Under the pieces are notes generated by a model, which saw nothing but the letters and a program-made list of their open reading frames with translations, did not search any database and was not told the origin of the DNA. From an uncultured Pseudomonadota bacterium (GTDB lineage: Bacteria; Pseudomonadota; Gammaproteobacteria; Burkholderiales; Rhodocyclaceae): DNA of 14,918 bases. A program made the translations under genes and the position numbers. Shown here one piece after another: positions 1 to 6,774 of this stretch (position 1 is its first letter; every line of letters starts with the position of its first letter). Location: the NCBI GenBank assembly GCA_903939665.1, contig CAJAHZ010000037.1, forward strand, positions 1-14,918, in the 5' to 3' direction.

Positions 1-102
1 ATCACGGGAAATATTGACTTCCGAGCGCGAGGTCAGCGTCGAACGCTTCGGGCGGATGAGCACATCTTTGAAGTCAAGTTTCAGATCCTGTTCAATGCGC
101 AT
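1..102 (-). CDS. guaC: GMP reductase, N-terminal 34 residues (cut by window edge)
   Basis: GMP reductase converts GMP to IMP with NADPH in the cytoplasm, part of purine salvage. Only the first 34 codons are present. They read MRIEQDLKLDFKDVLIRPKR and continue STLTSRSEV, which matches the start of the E. coli GuaC type (FKDVLIRPKRSTLxSRS) and is distinct from the usual IMP dehydrogenase start. The ATG at 102-100 is preceded by an AGGAG ribosome binding site about 7 bases upstream. The gene runs off the left edge, so the catalytic cysteine loop cannot be seen. It is transcribed divergently from the EAL-HDOD gene, sharing a 181-bp intergenic stretch (103-283) in which I see no convincing promoter on either strand. 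Confidence 0.88.
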   Translation of the reverse strand, partial: MRIEQDLKLDFKDVLIRPKRSTLTSRSEVNISRD

Positions 103-283
103 CGCGCTCTCCTCTTCTGGTTGTCACCCGAAAAACACTTCACGTCGCCGTGGTTACCGCCACAACAATGCACCGATAATTTCTCTGGGGGAAGTTCTAT
201 AACCGATTTTTTCGCTACTATTGCCCGATCATTTAACCCGCGCTCCTTGAGTGCATCGGCCAGGCGCTGGCGAGGGAGAAAAA

Positions 284-1708
284 ATGCTCAACTGGCTGAA
301 AAAAGCACTAGCTTCGGAAACGGCCACCACAAAGCCCGTCGCGCAGGAATCCGCTGTACATCCGGCACCGACGGCTGAGCGCCGCAAAAAAGAAGAGGAA
401 AAGCCATTAAAGGCGCCACGCAAGATCCTCGACGACTCGAATGAGGACCATAGCACCGGTCTGCTCGCGCGACAGGCGATCATCAATCGCGAGCACCGGT
501 TGGTTGGTTACGAGTTTTCATTGCCAAGTCAGCCATCGGGCAAAGACCATCCGCTTGAGCAAAGCCTGCAGAACAACGACGAATTGCTCGTTCGCACGAT
601 ACAAAACATCGGCATCGAGAAATTGGCAAGATTTCGCCAGCTCTGGCTGCGCGTGTCCGACGGCTTTATCGCCAGCCCCCTGATCGATAGTCTTCCGGCA
701 GCGGAAACCGTACTGCTGTTTAGCATTGCGCAGCCTTGCAACGCGATTGACCCAGGCCTGATGGCCCGTGCCGGCGAATTGAAAACTGCCGGCTACAAAC
801 TGGCCCTCGACAACTGGGCCAGCACTCCGGCGCACCAAGCCTGGCTCAGCCTGCTTGACTATGTGGTGATTGATGCCACGGCGCACAATCCGCTTGAGAT
901 CGAGGAATTTTCCCGGACGATCAGCAAACAGGCGCCAGCGATCGAGATCATGGCTTGCAAGCTGGAATCCATCGAGGAATTCGAGTTTTGTCATCAGTCC
1001 CTCTATCACCTTTTTCAGGGAAATTTTCTCACCAAGCGTGAGAACTGGGGAAACCGCCCAAAAATAAGCACCGATCGCGCCCGCCTCTGCGACCTGCTCA
1101 ACCGCCTGCGGGGCGGGAGCGAGATTGCCGAAATTGCCAGGCAGCTACGTTATTCACCGACACTTTCCTATCGTTTGCTGCGGTACATCAACTCGCCGGC
1201 GATGGGCCTTCAGTCACACATGGCATCAATCGAAAGCGGTCTCGTTTATCTTGGGCGCGAAAAACTCTATCGCTGGCTGACGCTCCTGCTGTTCAACGCT
1301 GACGACACGCAGTCGACGGATGGCGCGCTGCTGGAGCAGGCACTGGTGCGCGGCAGACTAATGGAAATTCTGGCGACCGGAAAATTTTCACATCAGCAGT
1401 GCGACGAACTTTTCGTTGTCGGCATGTTTTCCCTGCTCGACGTGCTGATGAAACTGCCCATCTCGATTGCGCTCGATCCTTTGCAACTGCCGTCCATGGT
1501 GACAGCCGCCCTGATCGACGACGCCGGAGACTATGCGTCGTATCTGCGCCTGGCAGTGGCCTGCGAAACCAATGATTTCGGATTACTTGAAAAGGAAGCA
1601 AAAACACTGGCCTTGCCTGTCGATTGCGTAAACTCGGCCCATTTTGAAGCGCTGAGCTGGACGCAGGATGCGCTGGCGCCAGCGCCGAAAGACACACATC
1701 CGGGTTAA
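284..1708 (+). CDS. Degenerate EAL + HDOD domain signalling protein
   Basis: This 474-aa cytoplasmic protein has a charged, low-complexity N-terminus (about residues 1-58), an EAL-like domain (about 60-255) and an HDOD domain (about 265-400). The EAL part keeps the fold signature (GYEFSLP at 75-81 in place of YExLLR, LALDNWA at 173-179 in place of the DDFG region, LFQGNFL at 243-249 for the final QGYF). The catalytic glutamate/asparagine/aspartate pattern of c-di-GMP phosphodiesterases is largely lost, so it is probably non-enzymatic. The HDOD part shows the family pattern (SPTLSYRLLRYINSP, then GLVYLGREKLYRWL) without a usable HD metal motif. EAL-HDOD proteins of the YuxH/CdgJ type act in signalling or motility control. 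The ATG at 284 is chosen because GAGGGAG lies just upstream; a GTG at 251 would add 11 unlikely residues. A paralogous HDOD gene lies at 12221. The exact role is unknown. Confidence 0.87.
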   Translation: MLNWLKKALASETATTKPVAQESAVHPAPTAERRKKEEEKPLKAPRKILDDSNEDHSTGLLARQAIINREHRLVGYEFSLPSQPSGKDHPLEQSLQNNDELLVRTIQNIGIEKLARFRQLWLRVSDGFIASPLIDSLPAAETVLLFSIAQPCNAIDPGLMARAGELKTAGYKLALDNWASTPAHQAWLSLLDYVVIDATAHNPLEIEEFSRTISKQAPAIEIMACKLESIEEFEFCHQSLYHLFQGNFLTKRENWGNRPKISTDRARLCDLLNRLRGGSEIAEIARQLRYSPTLSYRLLRYINSPAMGLQSHMASIESGLVYLGREKLYRWLTLLLFNADDTQSTDGALLEQALVRGRLMEILATGKFSHQQCDELFVVGMFSLLDVLMKLPISIALDPLQLPSMVTAALIDDAGDYASYLRLAVACETNDFGLLEKEAKTLALPVDCVNSAHFEALSWTQDALAPAPKDTHPG

Positions 1709-1750
1709 GGCCGGGCAGCAGAAAATCGGCTGCAGAAACCATGTCAGGCC

Positions 1751-2704
1751 TCACCCATAGGCCTCGTACTTTACCCCGCCACGCCGCTCGCCATTGCATG
1801 GCCGCCCGAAGAACAGCATGCCTCGCCCTCTCAGCACGACAGAGTCTTTCTTGAGGAAAAGCTCTGCACCTTCCTCGGGCGCTACGCAAGTGCCATTGGT
1901 GCTCGAGTCGGTCAATACGATGCAGTCAACCCGCCTTTCGATCCTGCAATGATGACGGGATATGTTGGTACCCACCACTACCAGATCGTTTAATATTTCC
2001 CGACCGACCGTGACGGCAGGATTATTCTGCGTCAGTTCCAGTGTCTTGCGATCGTAGTGCAGAACCAGATGCGGGCCGATCGGATGGGGATCCTTGGTGG
2101 TCGGCCAAACCGACTCACTGCCATAGGCGGCAGAGGGGATTTCGCATCGCCAATCAACCTTATGCGCAACGATTTCGGCAGGGAGGTCGCTCAGGGTGCT
2201 GGTCAGCTTGCGCAATTCGGGATTAAGGGCGTCGACAACGATCCCCGAGGCCACGATGCCGTCGTCAAGCACGGCCAGTTGCGATGCGAGCTCGCGGAGG
2301 TTGTCGCCCCCGTCTTTCAATCTCTGCCGAATCTCGCCGTAGTGAATGCCGATGCGCAAAACCAGCCTGTTTCCGGACACCTGCGGCAAGACGGCGCAAC
2401 GATGTTGCATCTCGCAAGCACCCAGCAGCGCGGCGTCAGCCGTCTCGAAAGCCATCTGCAGGCCGTTGTTCAAACGTCGTTCCACCCGTCCCAGGTAGGT
2501 CGCAGCGACCCGCTCGATCCGGTTCAGGCGTCGTGCAAGGGGATGACCCGCCTTCTCATCGTCGAGTTCCGCTGAAACAATGCCCGTTGCCAGCACCTCG
2601 GCATGGACTTGATACTTGCTTCGCGTTGTGTTCACTTTGCTCGTCTGAATGGTTGGTTGCAGGGAAAGCGGATTTTCTGCTTTCCATGGTACCGGCCCTC
2701 GCAC
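1751..2704 (-). CDS. FHA domain protein with degenerate class III cyclase-like N-terminus
   Basis: A protein of 317 aa from a GTG start. The C-terminal part (about 212-305) is a forkhead-associated phosphothreonine-binding domain. It shows the key residues: VGRE with G234/R235, NISRHH with S249/R250/H252, and STNGT with N270/G271. The N-terminal part (about 30-190) aligns by pattern with class III adenylate/guanylate cyclases (TADAALLGACEMQ at 88-100, LRIGIHYGEI at 116-125). The metal-binding aspartates and the NxxxR motif are not recognisable, so it is probably a non-catalytic sensor or dimer module. An FHA domain implies a Ser/Thr kinase partner, but none is encoded here. There is no strong ribosome site before GTG 2704; an internal GTG at 2635 (294 aa) is a good alternative start. 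It lies 100 bp downstream of gcdH on the same strand and converges on the EAL-HDOD gene. Confidence 0.83.
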   Translation of the reverse strand: MRGPVPWKAENPLSLQPTIQTSKVNTTRSKYQVHAEVLATGIVSAELDDEKAGHPLARRLNRIERVAATYLGRVERRLNNGLQMAFETADAALLGACEMQHRCAVLPQVSGNRLVLRIGIHYGEIRQRLKDGGDNLRELASQLAVLDDGIVASGIVVDALNPELRKLTSTLSDLPAEIVAHKVDWRCEIPSAAYGSESVWPTTKDPHPIGPHLVLHYDRKTLELTQNNPAVTVGREILNDLVVVGTNISRHHCRIERRVDCIVLTDSSTNGTCVAPEEGAELFLKKDSVVLRGRGMLFFGRPCNGERRGGVKYEAYG

Positions 2705-2804
2705 AAATTGACCGTGACATAGTTCTCATCCGGTCGCTGCGCTTGAAAAAAAGACCAAGGCCCAATTGGCGGGGGTCTCCGGCCCTGGCGTGCGTGCCGT
2801 ACGC

Positions 2805-3986
2805 TTAGCAGAAAGCCTGAATTCCCGTCTGCGCGCGCCCGAGGATCAGCGCATGGACGTCGTGCGTTCCTTCGTAGGTATTCACCACTTCCAGATTGAC
2901 CACATGGCGGATGACGCCGAACTCGTCGGAGATGCCGTTGCCGCCGAGCATGTCGCGCGCCATGCGGGCAATATCGAGCGACTTGCCGCAGGAGTTGCGC
3001 TTCATGATTGAGGTAATTTCAACGGCGGCGCTCCCCTCGTCCTTCATCCGGCCAAGGCGAAGGCAGCCCTGCAGGCCAAGTACAATTTCGGTCTGCATGT
3101 CGACGAGCTTTTTCTGAATCAACTGGTTGGCAGCCAATGGTCGCCCGAACTGCTGGCGATCGAGGGTATATTGGCGCGAAGCGTGCCAGCAATACTCGGC
3201 TGCGCCGAGCGCGCCCCAGGCGATGCCATAGCGCGCCGAATTGAGGCAGGTAAACGGGCCTTTCAGGCCACGCACGATGGGAAAGGCATTCTCTTCCGGG
3301 CAGAAAACCTCGTCCATGACGATCTCCCCCGTAATCGAGGTGCGCAGACCGACCTTGCCGTGAATCACCGGCGTGCTGAGCCCCCTGCCCCCCTTGTCGA
3401 GAACAAAGCCACGGATATCGCCTTCGTCATCCTTCGCCCAGACGACGAAAACGTCGGCAATCGGGCTATTCGTGATCCACATCTTGGCACCCGACAGGCG
3501 GTACCCGCCATCGACCTTGCGCGCACGGGTGACCATGCCGCCCGGATCGGAACCGTGGTTCGGCTCAGTCAGGCCAAAGCAACCGATCAGTTCGCCGCTG
3601 GCCAGCTTCGGCAGGTACTTGCGCTTGGTCGCCTCGCTGCCGAACTCGAAAATCGGCAACATGACGAGTGAGGATTGCACACTCATCATCGAGCGATAGC
3701 CGGAATCGACGCGCTCGATCTCGCGCGCCGCCAGTCCATAACAAACGTAGTTAAGCCCGGCACCGCCGTATTCCTCGGGAATCATCGAACCGAGCAGGCC
3801 CAGCTGGCCCATCTCGCGAAAAATCGCCGGATCGGTTTTTTCGTTGCGGAAGGCATCAAGCACACGCGGCGCGAGCTTTCCCTGTGCATAGGCGGCAGCA
3901 GCATCGCGCACCATGCGCTCTTCGTCGCTCAGTTGCTGATCCAGCAGCAGCGGGTCTTCCCAGTGAAAACTTGGTGCTTTGCTCAT
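2805..3986 (-). CDS. gcdH: Glutaryl-CoA dehydrogenase
   Basis: An FAD-dependent acyl-CoA dehydrogenase of 393 aa, the full family length. It oxidises and decarboxylates glutaryl-CoA to crotonyl-CoA and passes electrons to ETF; it acts in lysine, tryptophan and benzoyl-CoA type aromatic degradation. The C-terminal stretch from MLGGNGISDEF through NTYEGTHDVHALILGRAQTG is diagnostic of this subfamily. The catalytic base is E372 in TYEGTHD. The arginine that binds the glutaryl carboxylate is present as R98 in SGYRSMMSVQSS. FAD/substrate loop residues CFGLTEPNHGSDPGG (136-150) and MWITNS (169-174) are also there. The start is ATG 3986 with a weak GAGA upstream. The usual partners (CoA transferase, LysR regulator, ETF genes) are absent, so the gene appears to stand alone. 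An inverted-repeat cluster lies just upstream at 4010-4030. Confidence 0.95.
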   Translation of the reverse strand: MSKAPSFHWEDPLLLDQQLSDEERMVRDAAAAYAQGKLAPRVLDAFRNEKTDPAIFREMGQLGLLGSMIPEEYGGAGLNYVCYGLAAREIERVDSGYRSMMSVQSSLVMLPIFEFGSEATKRKYLPKLASGELIGCFGLTEPNHGSDPGGMVTRARKVDGGYRLSGAKMWITNSPIADVFVVWAKDDEGDIRGFVLDKGGRGLSTPVIHGKVGLRTSITGEIVMDEVFCPEENAFPIVRGLKGPFTCLNSARYGIAWGALGAAEYCWHASRQYTLDRQQFGRPLAANQLIQKKLVDMQTEIVLGLQGCLRLGRMKDEGSAAVEITSIMKRNSCGKSLDIARMARDMLGGNGISDEFGVIRHVVNLEVVNTYEGTHDVHALILGRAQTGIQAFC

Positions 3987-4009
3987 GCGGGTCTCGATAT
4001 TTTCAGTGA

Positions 4010-4030
4010 CTGATCAATCAGGGATTTCCC
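4010..4030. promoter_or_regulatory. Two adjoining inverted repeats upstream of gcdH
   Basis: Two short perfect dyads abut: CTGAT-CA-ATCAG (4010-4021) and GGGA-TT-TCCC (4021-4030). They begin 23 bp before the gcdH start codon, where an operator or 5' leader element could sit. There is no T-run that would make them a terminator for the upstream gene. Short palindromes occur by chance, so this is only a candidate operator. Confidence 0.3.
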
Positions 4031-4068
4031 GTGGCAAACAAAATCACCGGCCTCCTATCCCCTGCACA

Positions 4069-4545
4069 TTACTCGCAAGTTGCCTTGCAGCCGGAAGGAT
4101 CGGCGCTGCAATTTGCCTTTTCATCAACACTGCATTCCAACCTCGTCCGATTCGTGAAAACAAGCCCCTCGCCGTAGGTGCAAACCAGCCGGGTGATGCC
4201 AGCCTTCCTGCTGACCGAAATACCGGAAGCCTTGGCAGCTTTGACACCGGCAACCGGCAAATCACAGGAAACATAGGCTTGAAACTCCCCGTCCCCCGAC
4301 TCCCACAGGGCAACATTTTTCAACTTCCGGTACAACTGAAAGTCAGTACAGACGTCGGCATCCTTGCTGTAGATTCTCGCGTTATCGCTGCAGTAGCCGT
4401 TAAAGGTAAATCGGAGATCCTCCTCGGTGGGACAGGCGGCAACCTGTACCGCAGCGGACAGATCAGGGCAGGATATGGCATCCGCCCTGGCGAGTGGAAT
4501 CACCGACCCGCACAGCATGACAAAAGCAGCAAGACTGAACTTCAT
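4069..4545 (-). CDS. Secreted cysteine-rich protein of unknown function
   Basis: A 158-aa protein with a typical Sec signal peptide: MKF, a hydrophobic core (SLAAFVMLCGSVIPL), then a likely cleavage after LARA. The mature part, about 138 residues, contains ten cysteines spread over its whole length (for example ISCPDL, GYCSDN, VCTDF, VSCDLP, LVCTYG, LECSV, ANCSAD, SGCKATCE). This suggests a periplasmic or exported protein stabilised by up to five disulfides. I do not recognise the family; it has some flavour of small secreted DUF3757-like proteins but I would not assign it. ATG 4545 is chosen because a strong GGAGG lies 8 bases upstream; the TTG one codon earlier is less likely. It sits between a DUF1877-like gene and gcdH, separated from each by about 75-80 bp. 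Confidence 0.72.
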   Translation of the reverse strand: MKFSLAAFVMLCGSVIPLARADAISCPDLSAAVQVAACPTEEDLRFTFNGYCSDNARIYSKDADVCTDFQLYRKLKNVALWESGDGEFQAYVSCDLPVAGVKAAKASGISVSRKAGITRLVCTYGEGLVFTNRTRLECSVDEKANCSADPSGCKATCE

Positions 4546-4619
4546 CAAACAAACCTCCAGAAATAACCCTGACCCATTCTTTTCTATTCACTGTAATTGC
4601 ATCGACATCCGGCCCGTGC

Positions 4620-5054
4620 TCAGGTCTGCGATGGATACATCCACACGAACAACGACTGCGCCTGCGAATCGGCGAGCCGCGCCAGTCCGGCAAGTTCGAT
4701 GAGCAGCGATTTGACGTCCTCGACGGCCCATTCTTCCCGTTCGAAGTCCTCCGTCGCAGCCAGTTCTTCAGCCACGTGCATCAGAACATCAGCATCGTAC
4801 GCGGCCAATTTTGACAGCACGCGGTCCGCTACGCGAACAACGATGGCGCCGCCTTCAGCCACATGGGCTGGCTCATGAAGGCTAAGTGCCAAATCATATT
4901 CATCACCCGTTACCAGGCAGTGCAGCATGGCGATCTTGACGGTATCGAGCCCTCTTCCGTCGATTCCGCTCCACTCATCCAGAGGGCACATCGACTCGCC
5001 GACCGCTGCATACTCTTCTTCATCAGCGGCGATGATGTTTGTAATTGCTGCCAA
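4620..5054 (-). CDS. Uncharacterised 144-aa protein, possibly remote DUF1877 (YfbM)-like
   Basis: The start is a TTG at 5054, supported by AAGGAG with 7-base spacing, giving a protein beginning MAAITNIIAADEEEYAAVG. A longer reading from 5132 would overlap the RNase H gene and add an implausible basic stretch. The protein is acidic and soluble with no membrane segment. The segment LDTVKIAMLHCLVTGDE followed by a helix-rich half ending SLFVWMYPSQT resembles the general layout of DUF1877/YfbM proteins (LDIDKxWHxLHxLLTG). This is a remote pattern match, not a firm assignment. It follows the RNase HI gene by 68 bp in the same direction. The biological role is unknown. Confidence 0.68.
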   Translation of the reverse strand: MAAITNIIAADEEEYAAVGESMCPLDEWSGIDGRGLDTVKIAMLHCLVTGDEYDLALSLHEPAHVAEGGAIVVRVADRVLSKLAAYDADVLMHVAEELAATEDFEREEWAVEDVKSLLIELAGLARLADSQAQSLFVWMYPSQT

Positions 5055-5122
5055 TCTACAACTCCTTGATCTGTTGAAAAACTGCGGCCAGCGCAATGCG
5101 CAGTATACCGATAGCCCGCGCG

Positions 5123-5575
5123 TCAGCGGCAACGGCGTTTCGGCTTGCGCACGCGGACCGGTCGATCGGGCAAGCCCAGAGCCAGCCGTGAGAGACGATC
5201 CGCTTGATTATTGCGATGCTGTGGAATCCAGAGCAACTGAACGTCGTCGAAGCGCTCAAGCCATTGCTGCGCCGAGATGACCAGCGTAAGCAGCGGCTCT
5301 ATCTTGGTCGCCCCCGCCCCGCTGACGTAACGGATCGCCACCGCGCTGTCGCCATGAACCAGCAGGCGCTTTGCACCCGCAGCGACGGCCATTTCAAGGA
5401 GCGCACAGAGCGCGTGCAATTCTGCGGCGTTATTGCAGCCGTTACCGGGGAGGCGCTCCGACTTCTCGTACCGGCGGGCATCGGGCGCGAACAAGAGCAC
5501 GCCGATGCCCATCTCTCCCGGATTGGGTCGCGCCGATCCGTCAAACCACGCCTGCCAATAATCGTCCGGATTCAA
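5123..5575 (-). CDS. Ribonuclease HI family protein
   Basis: RNase HI cleaves the RNA strand of RNA-DNA hybrids with two metal ions. This 150-aa protein keeps the full DEDD active site: D12 in WFDGSARPNPG, E52 in NNAAELHAL, D76 in VHGDSAVAI and D126 in NNQADRLSR, with a likely catalytic histidine at H120. It is closer to the compact bacterial/archaeal RNase HI-like branch than to E. coli RnhA, and it has a basic C-terminal tail (VRVRKPKRRCR). It is therefore probably a second RNase H and I give no symbol. The start appears to be TTG 5575, with no clear ribosome site; the ATG at 5580 is out of frame and stops after two codons. It begins 38 bp after the FliD-like gene and may be cotranscribed with it. 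Confidence 0.88.
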   Translation of the reverse strand: MNPDDYWQAWFDGSARPNPGEMGIGVLLFAPDARRYEKSERLPGNGCNNAAELHALCALLEMAVAAGAKRLLVHGDSAVAIRYVSGAGATKIEPLLTLVISAQQWLERFDDVQLLWIPQHRNNQADRLSRLALGLPDRPVRVRKPKRRCR

Positions 5576-5613
5576 AGCATTACGCGAGGGTTGCCGGCGA
5601 CACTTGCGAAGAC

Positions 5614-6504
5614 CTAAAGGCCGTAATTCTGCTTGTAGGCCGCCAGCGCCTGAGCGATCAATCCGCTCGGTTTGGCGGCATCACCGGTGCCGAACTCTTG
5701 CTGCAACGCGCTCTTGTGATCGGCAAAATAATGAATGACCTTGTCCAGATTGTTCAGCCGATTCGGAATGAAATTGCCGGCTGAGTTGAGCAGACCTGCC
5801 GATTTGGCGAAATTGGCGCTGAACTCCTGGACCGTATCGACGGCGCCCTTCCGGTTTGTCGCCAGCAGCGAATTCAGTCGGGAGGTGTCGAGTGAAGCCA
5901 ATTTCGTGCTCGGGTCGATCACGATGCCCAGACCTGCCAGCCCATGCACGCCATCCCGCGCACCGTTGAACGGGTTCTTGATACTCTGATCGAGTTCGTA
6001 ACGCGAAATCTGTGCGGCCTGAGCATCGGCCATTGCCCCACCCGTCTGCATATCCGGGTTGAAACGCTGCACCCAGTCATTGTATTGGCCGACAAAATTC
6101 TGCAGTTGCGAGGTAATGTCCTCGTCGCTGGTGGATTCGGAAATGCTGCCCAGCCCTTGGCCGGCATCCTGCATTTGCGAAACGTAGGACTTCATCTCGC
6201 TGAGTTCCGAGAATTGCGCTTTGTACGAAACATCATTGTTGTTAATGACGCTCATCATCTTGTAGGCCGACTCGGGGTCGAACAGACCAAGATTGCGACC
6301 GGTCGACGACAGTCCCTGAACTTCGCCGGCCTTGGTCGGCACAGCTAGCGGTGCGGCCGAAGCGCTATCGGAAGCGATTCCCTGAAAGATCGACGACCAC
6401 GAGTTCTCATCCTTCGCACCGGCGCTTGAACCGGTTAGCGAACCGAGCGCCTGCGAGCGGAAATTTGCGAGGCTAAGCAAGATCGAAACGGGCGACATGT
6501 TCAT
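5614..6504 (-). CDS. Stand-alone FliD C-terminal-like (flagellar cap-like) protein
   Basis: A 296-aa protein with AGGAG 8 bases before ATG 6504. About residues 128-260 match the pattern of the FliD C-terminal domain: DITSQLQNFVGQYNDWVQRF, an AQISRYELDQSIKNPF segment, LAGLGIVIDPSTKLASLDTSRLNSLL, then the final helix-rich region. FliD caps the flagellar filament and is usually 450-650 aa with an N-terminal coiled region that is missing here. The first 120 residues are polar, serine/alanine-rich and without similarity I recognise. No other flagellar gene is in the window. A good sigma-54 promoter match lies 70-85 bp upstream, a common mode for late/middle flagellar genes in some proteobacteria. 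It may be an accessory cap, a surface-structure protein or an evolutionary offshoot; the function is inferred only from the domain. Confidence 0.75.
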   Translation of the reverse strand: MNMSPVSILLSLANFRSQALGSLTGSSAGAKDENSWSSIFQGIASDSASAAPLAVPTKAGEVQGLSSTGRNLGLFDPESAYKMMSVINNNDVSYKAQFSELSEMKSYVSQMQDAGQGLGSISESTSDEDITSQLQNFVGQYNDWVQRFNPDMQTGGAMADAQAAQISRYELDQSIKNPFNGARDGVHGLAGLGIVIDPSTKLASLDTSRLNSLLATNRKGAVDTVQEFSANFAKSAGLLNSAGNFIPNRLNNLDKVIHYFADHKSALQQEFGTGDAAKPSGLIAQALAAYKQNYGL

Positions 6505-6572
6505 GGTGCTTACTCCTGTTTAGGACGGCTACGCTGGCGAGGCACCGTCCTGTGAAAGAACGATCAACACTG

Positions 6573-6589
6573 AGCATAAGACGTGCCAG
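6573..6589 (-). promoter_or_regulatory. Sigma-54 (-24/-12) promoter of the FliD-like gene
   Basis: Read on the minus strand the site is CTGGCACGTCTTATGCT. The -24 element TGGCACG is a perfect consensus match. The -12 element ATGCT keeps the essential GC at the required 12-bp distance from the GG (consensus TTGCW). Initiation would fall near 6562, leaving a leader of about 58 nt before ATG 6504. Such promoters need an ATP-driven enhancer-binding protein, and a candidate binding region lies upstream at 6637-6681. Confidence 0.7.
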
Positions 6590-6636
6590 CTATAAAACCC
6601 GCGCCAATGAGCGTTCAAAGGGCGAAAACCGCGCAT

Positions 6637-6681
6637 TGCCGGCAAGTTTTTCCGCCCATGCGGCAAAGTTTTCCTGCCGCA
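6637..6681. repeat. Tandem 21-bp-spaced elements, candidate upstream activator sequence
   Basis: GGCAAGTTTTTCC (6641-6653) and GGCAAAGTTTTCC (6662-6674) match at 11 of 13 positions and are exactly 21 bp apart, about two helical turns. The second is embedded in a perfect dyad, TGCGGCA-N9-TGCCGCA (6659-6681). The first overlaps the palindrome TTGCCGGCAA (6637-6646). The pair lies roughly 75-120 bp upstream of the predicted sigma-54 start site of the FliD-like gene, the usual location for enhancer-binding protein sites. The binding protein is unknown. Confidence 0.5.
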
Positions 6682-6694
6682 ACACAAAGAGGAA

Positions 6695-6746
6695 CGCAGC
6701 AAAAACACCCCACAAACATTTTTTGGTGCGGCGCAGCAAAAAACAC
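6695..6746 (+). repeat. Direct repeats CGCAGCAAAAA(A)CAC upstream of the phaP promoter
   Basis: CGCAGCAAAAACAC (6695-6708) and CGCAGCAAAAAACAC (6732-6746) differ only by one A and are 37 bp apart. The second copy abuts the -35 hexamer of the phaP promoter. From memory, the PhaR repressor of Ralstonia recognises GCA-plus-A-rich 12-mers in the phaP1 promoter, so these may be PhaR operators. That link is inferred from resemblance and position; no phaR gene is in the window. Confidence 0.4.
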
Positions 6747-6774
6747 TTGACTTCCTGTTCAGGGTCGCTAAGAT
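6747..6774 (+). promoter_or_regulatory. Sigma-70-like promoter of phaP
   Basis: TTGACT (6747-6752), a 16-bp spacer, and TAAGAT (6769-6774) give five of six and four of six matches to the -35 and -10 consensus. The start would be near 6781, leaving a leader of about 95 nt before the phasin ATG. The leader includes the inverted repeat at 6850-6862, just before the ribosome site. Confidence 0.5.

Noticed and set aside
103..283. FliA-like or sigma-70 promoter before the EAL-HDOD gene (CCGATAA, TATAAC)
   Set aside because: The -10-like words lack a matching -35 element at a sensible distance.
1715..1733. GCAGC...GCTGC inverted repeat between convergent genes as a terminator
   Set aside because: The stem is only 5 bp and there is no T-run on either side.
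2057..2575. Plus-strand frame across the FHA gene
   Set aside because: Shadow of the minus-strand gene, whose FHA residues are diagnostic.
2705..2804. T-run on the minus strand after gcdH as a terminator
   Set aside because: A run of Ts is present but no stable GC-rich stem precedes it.
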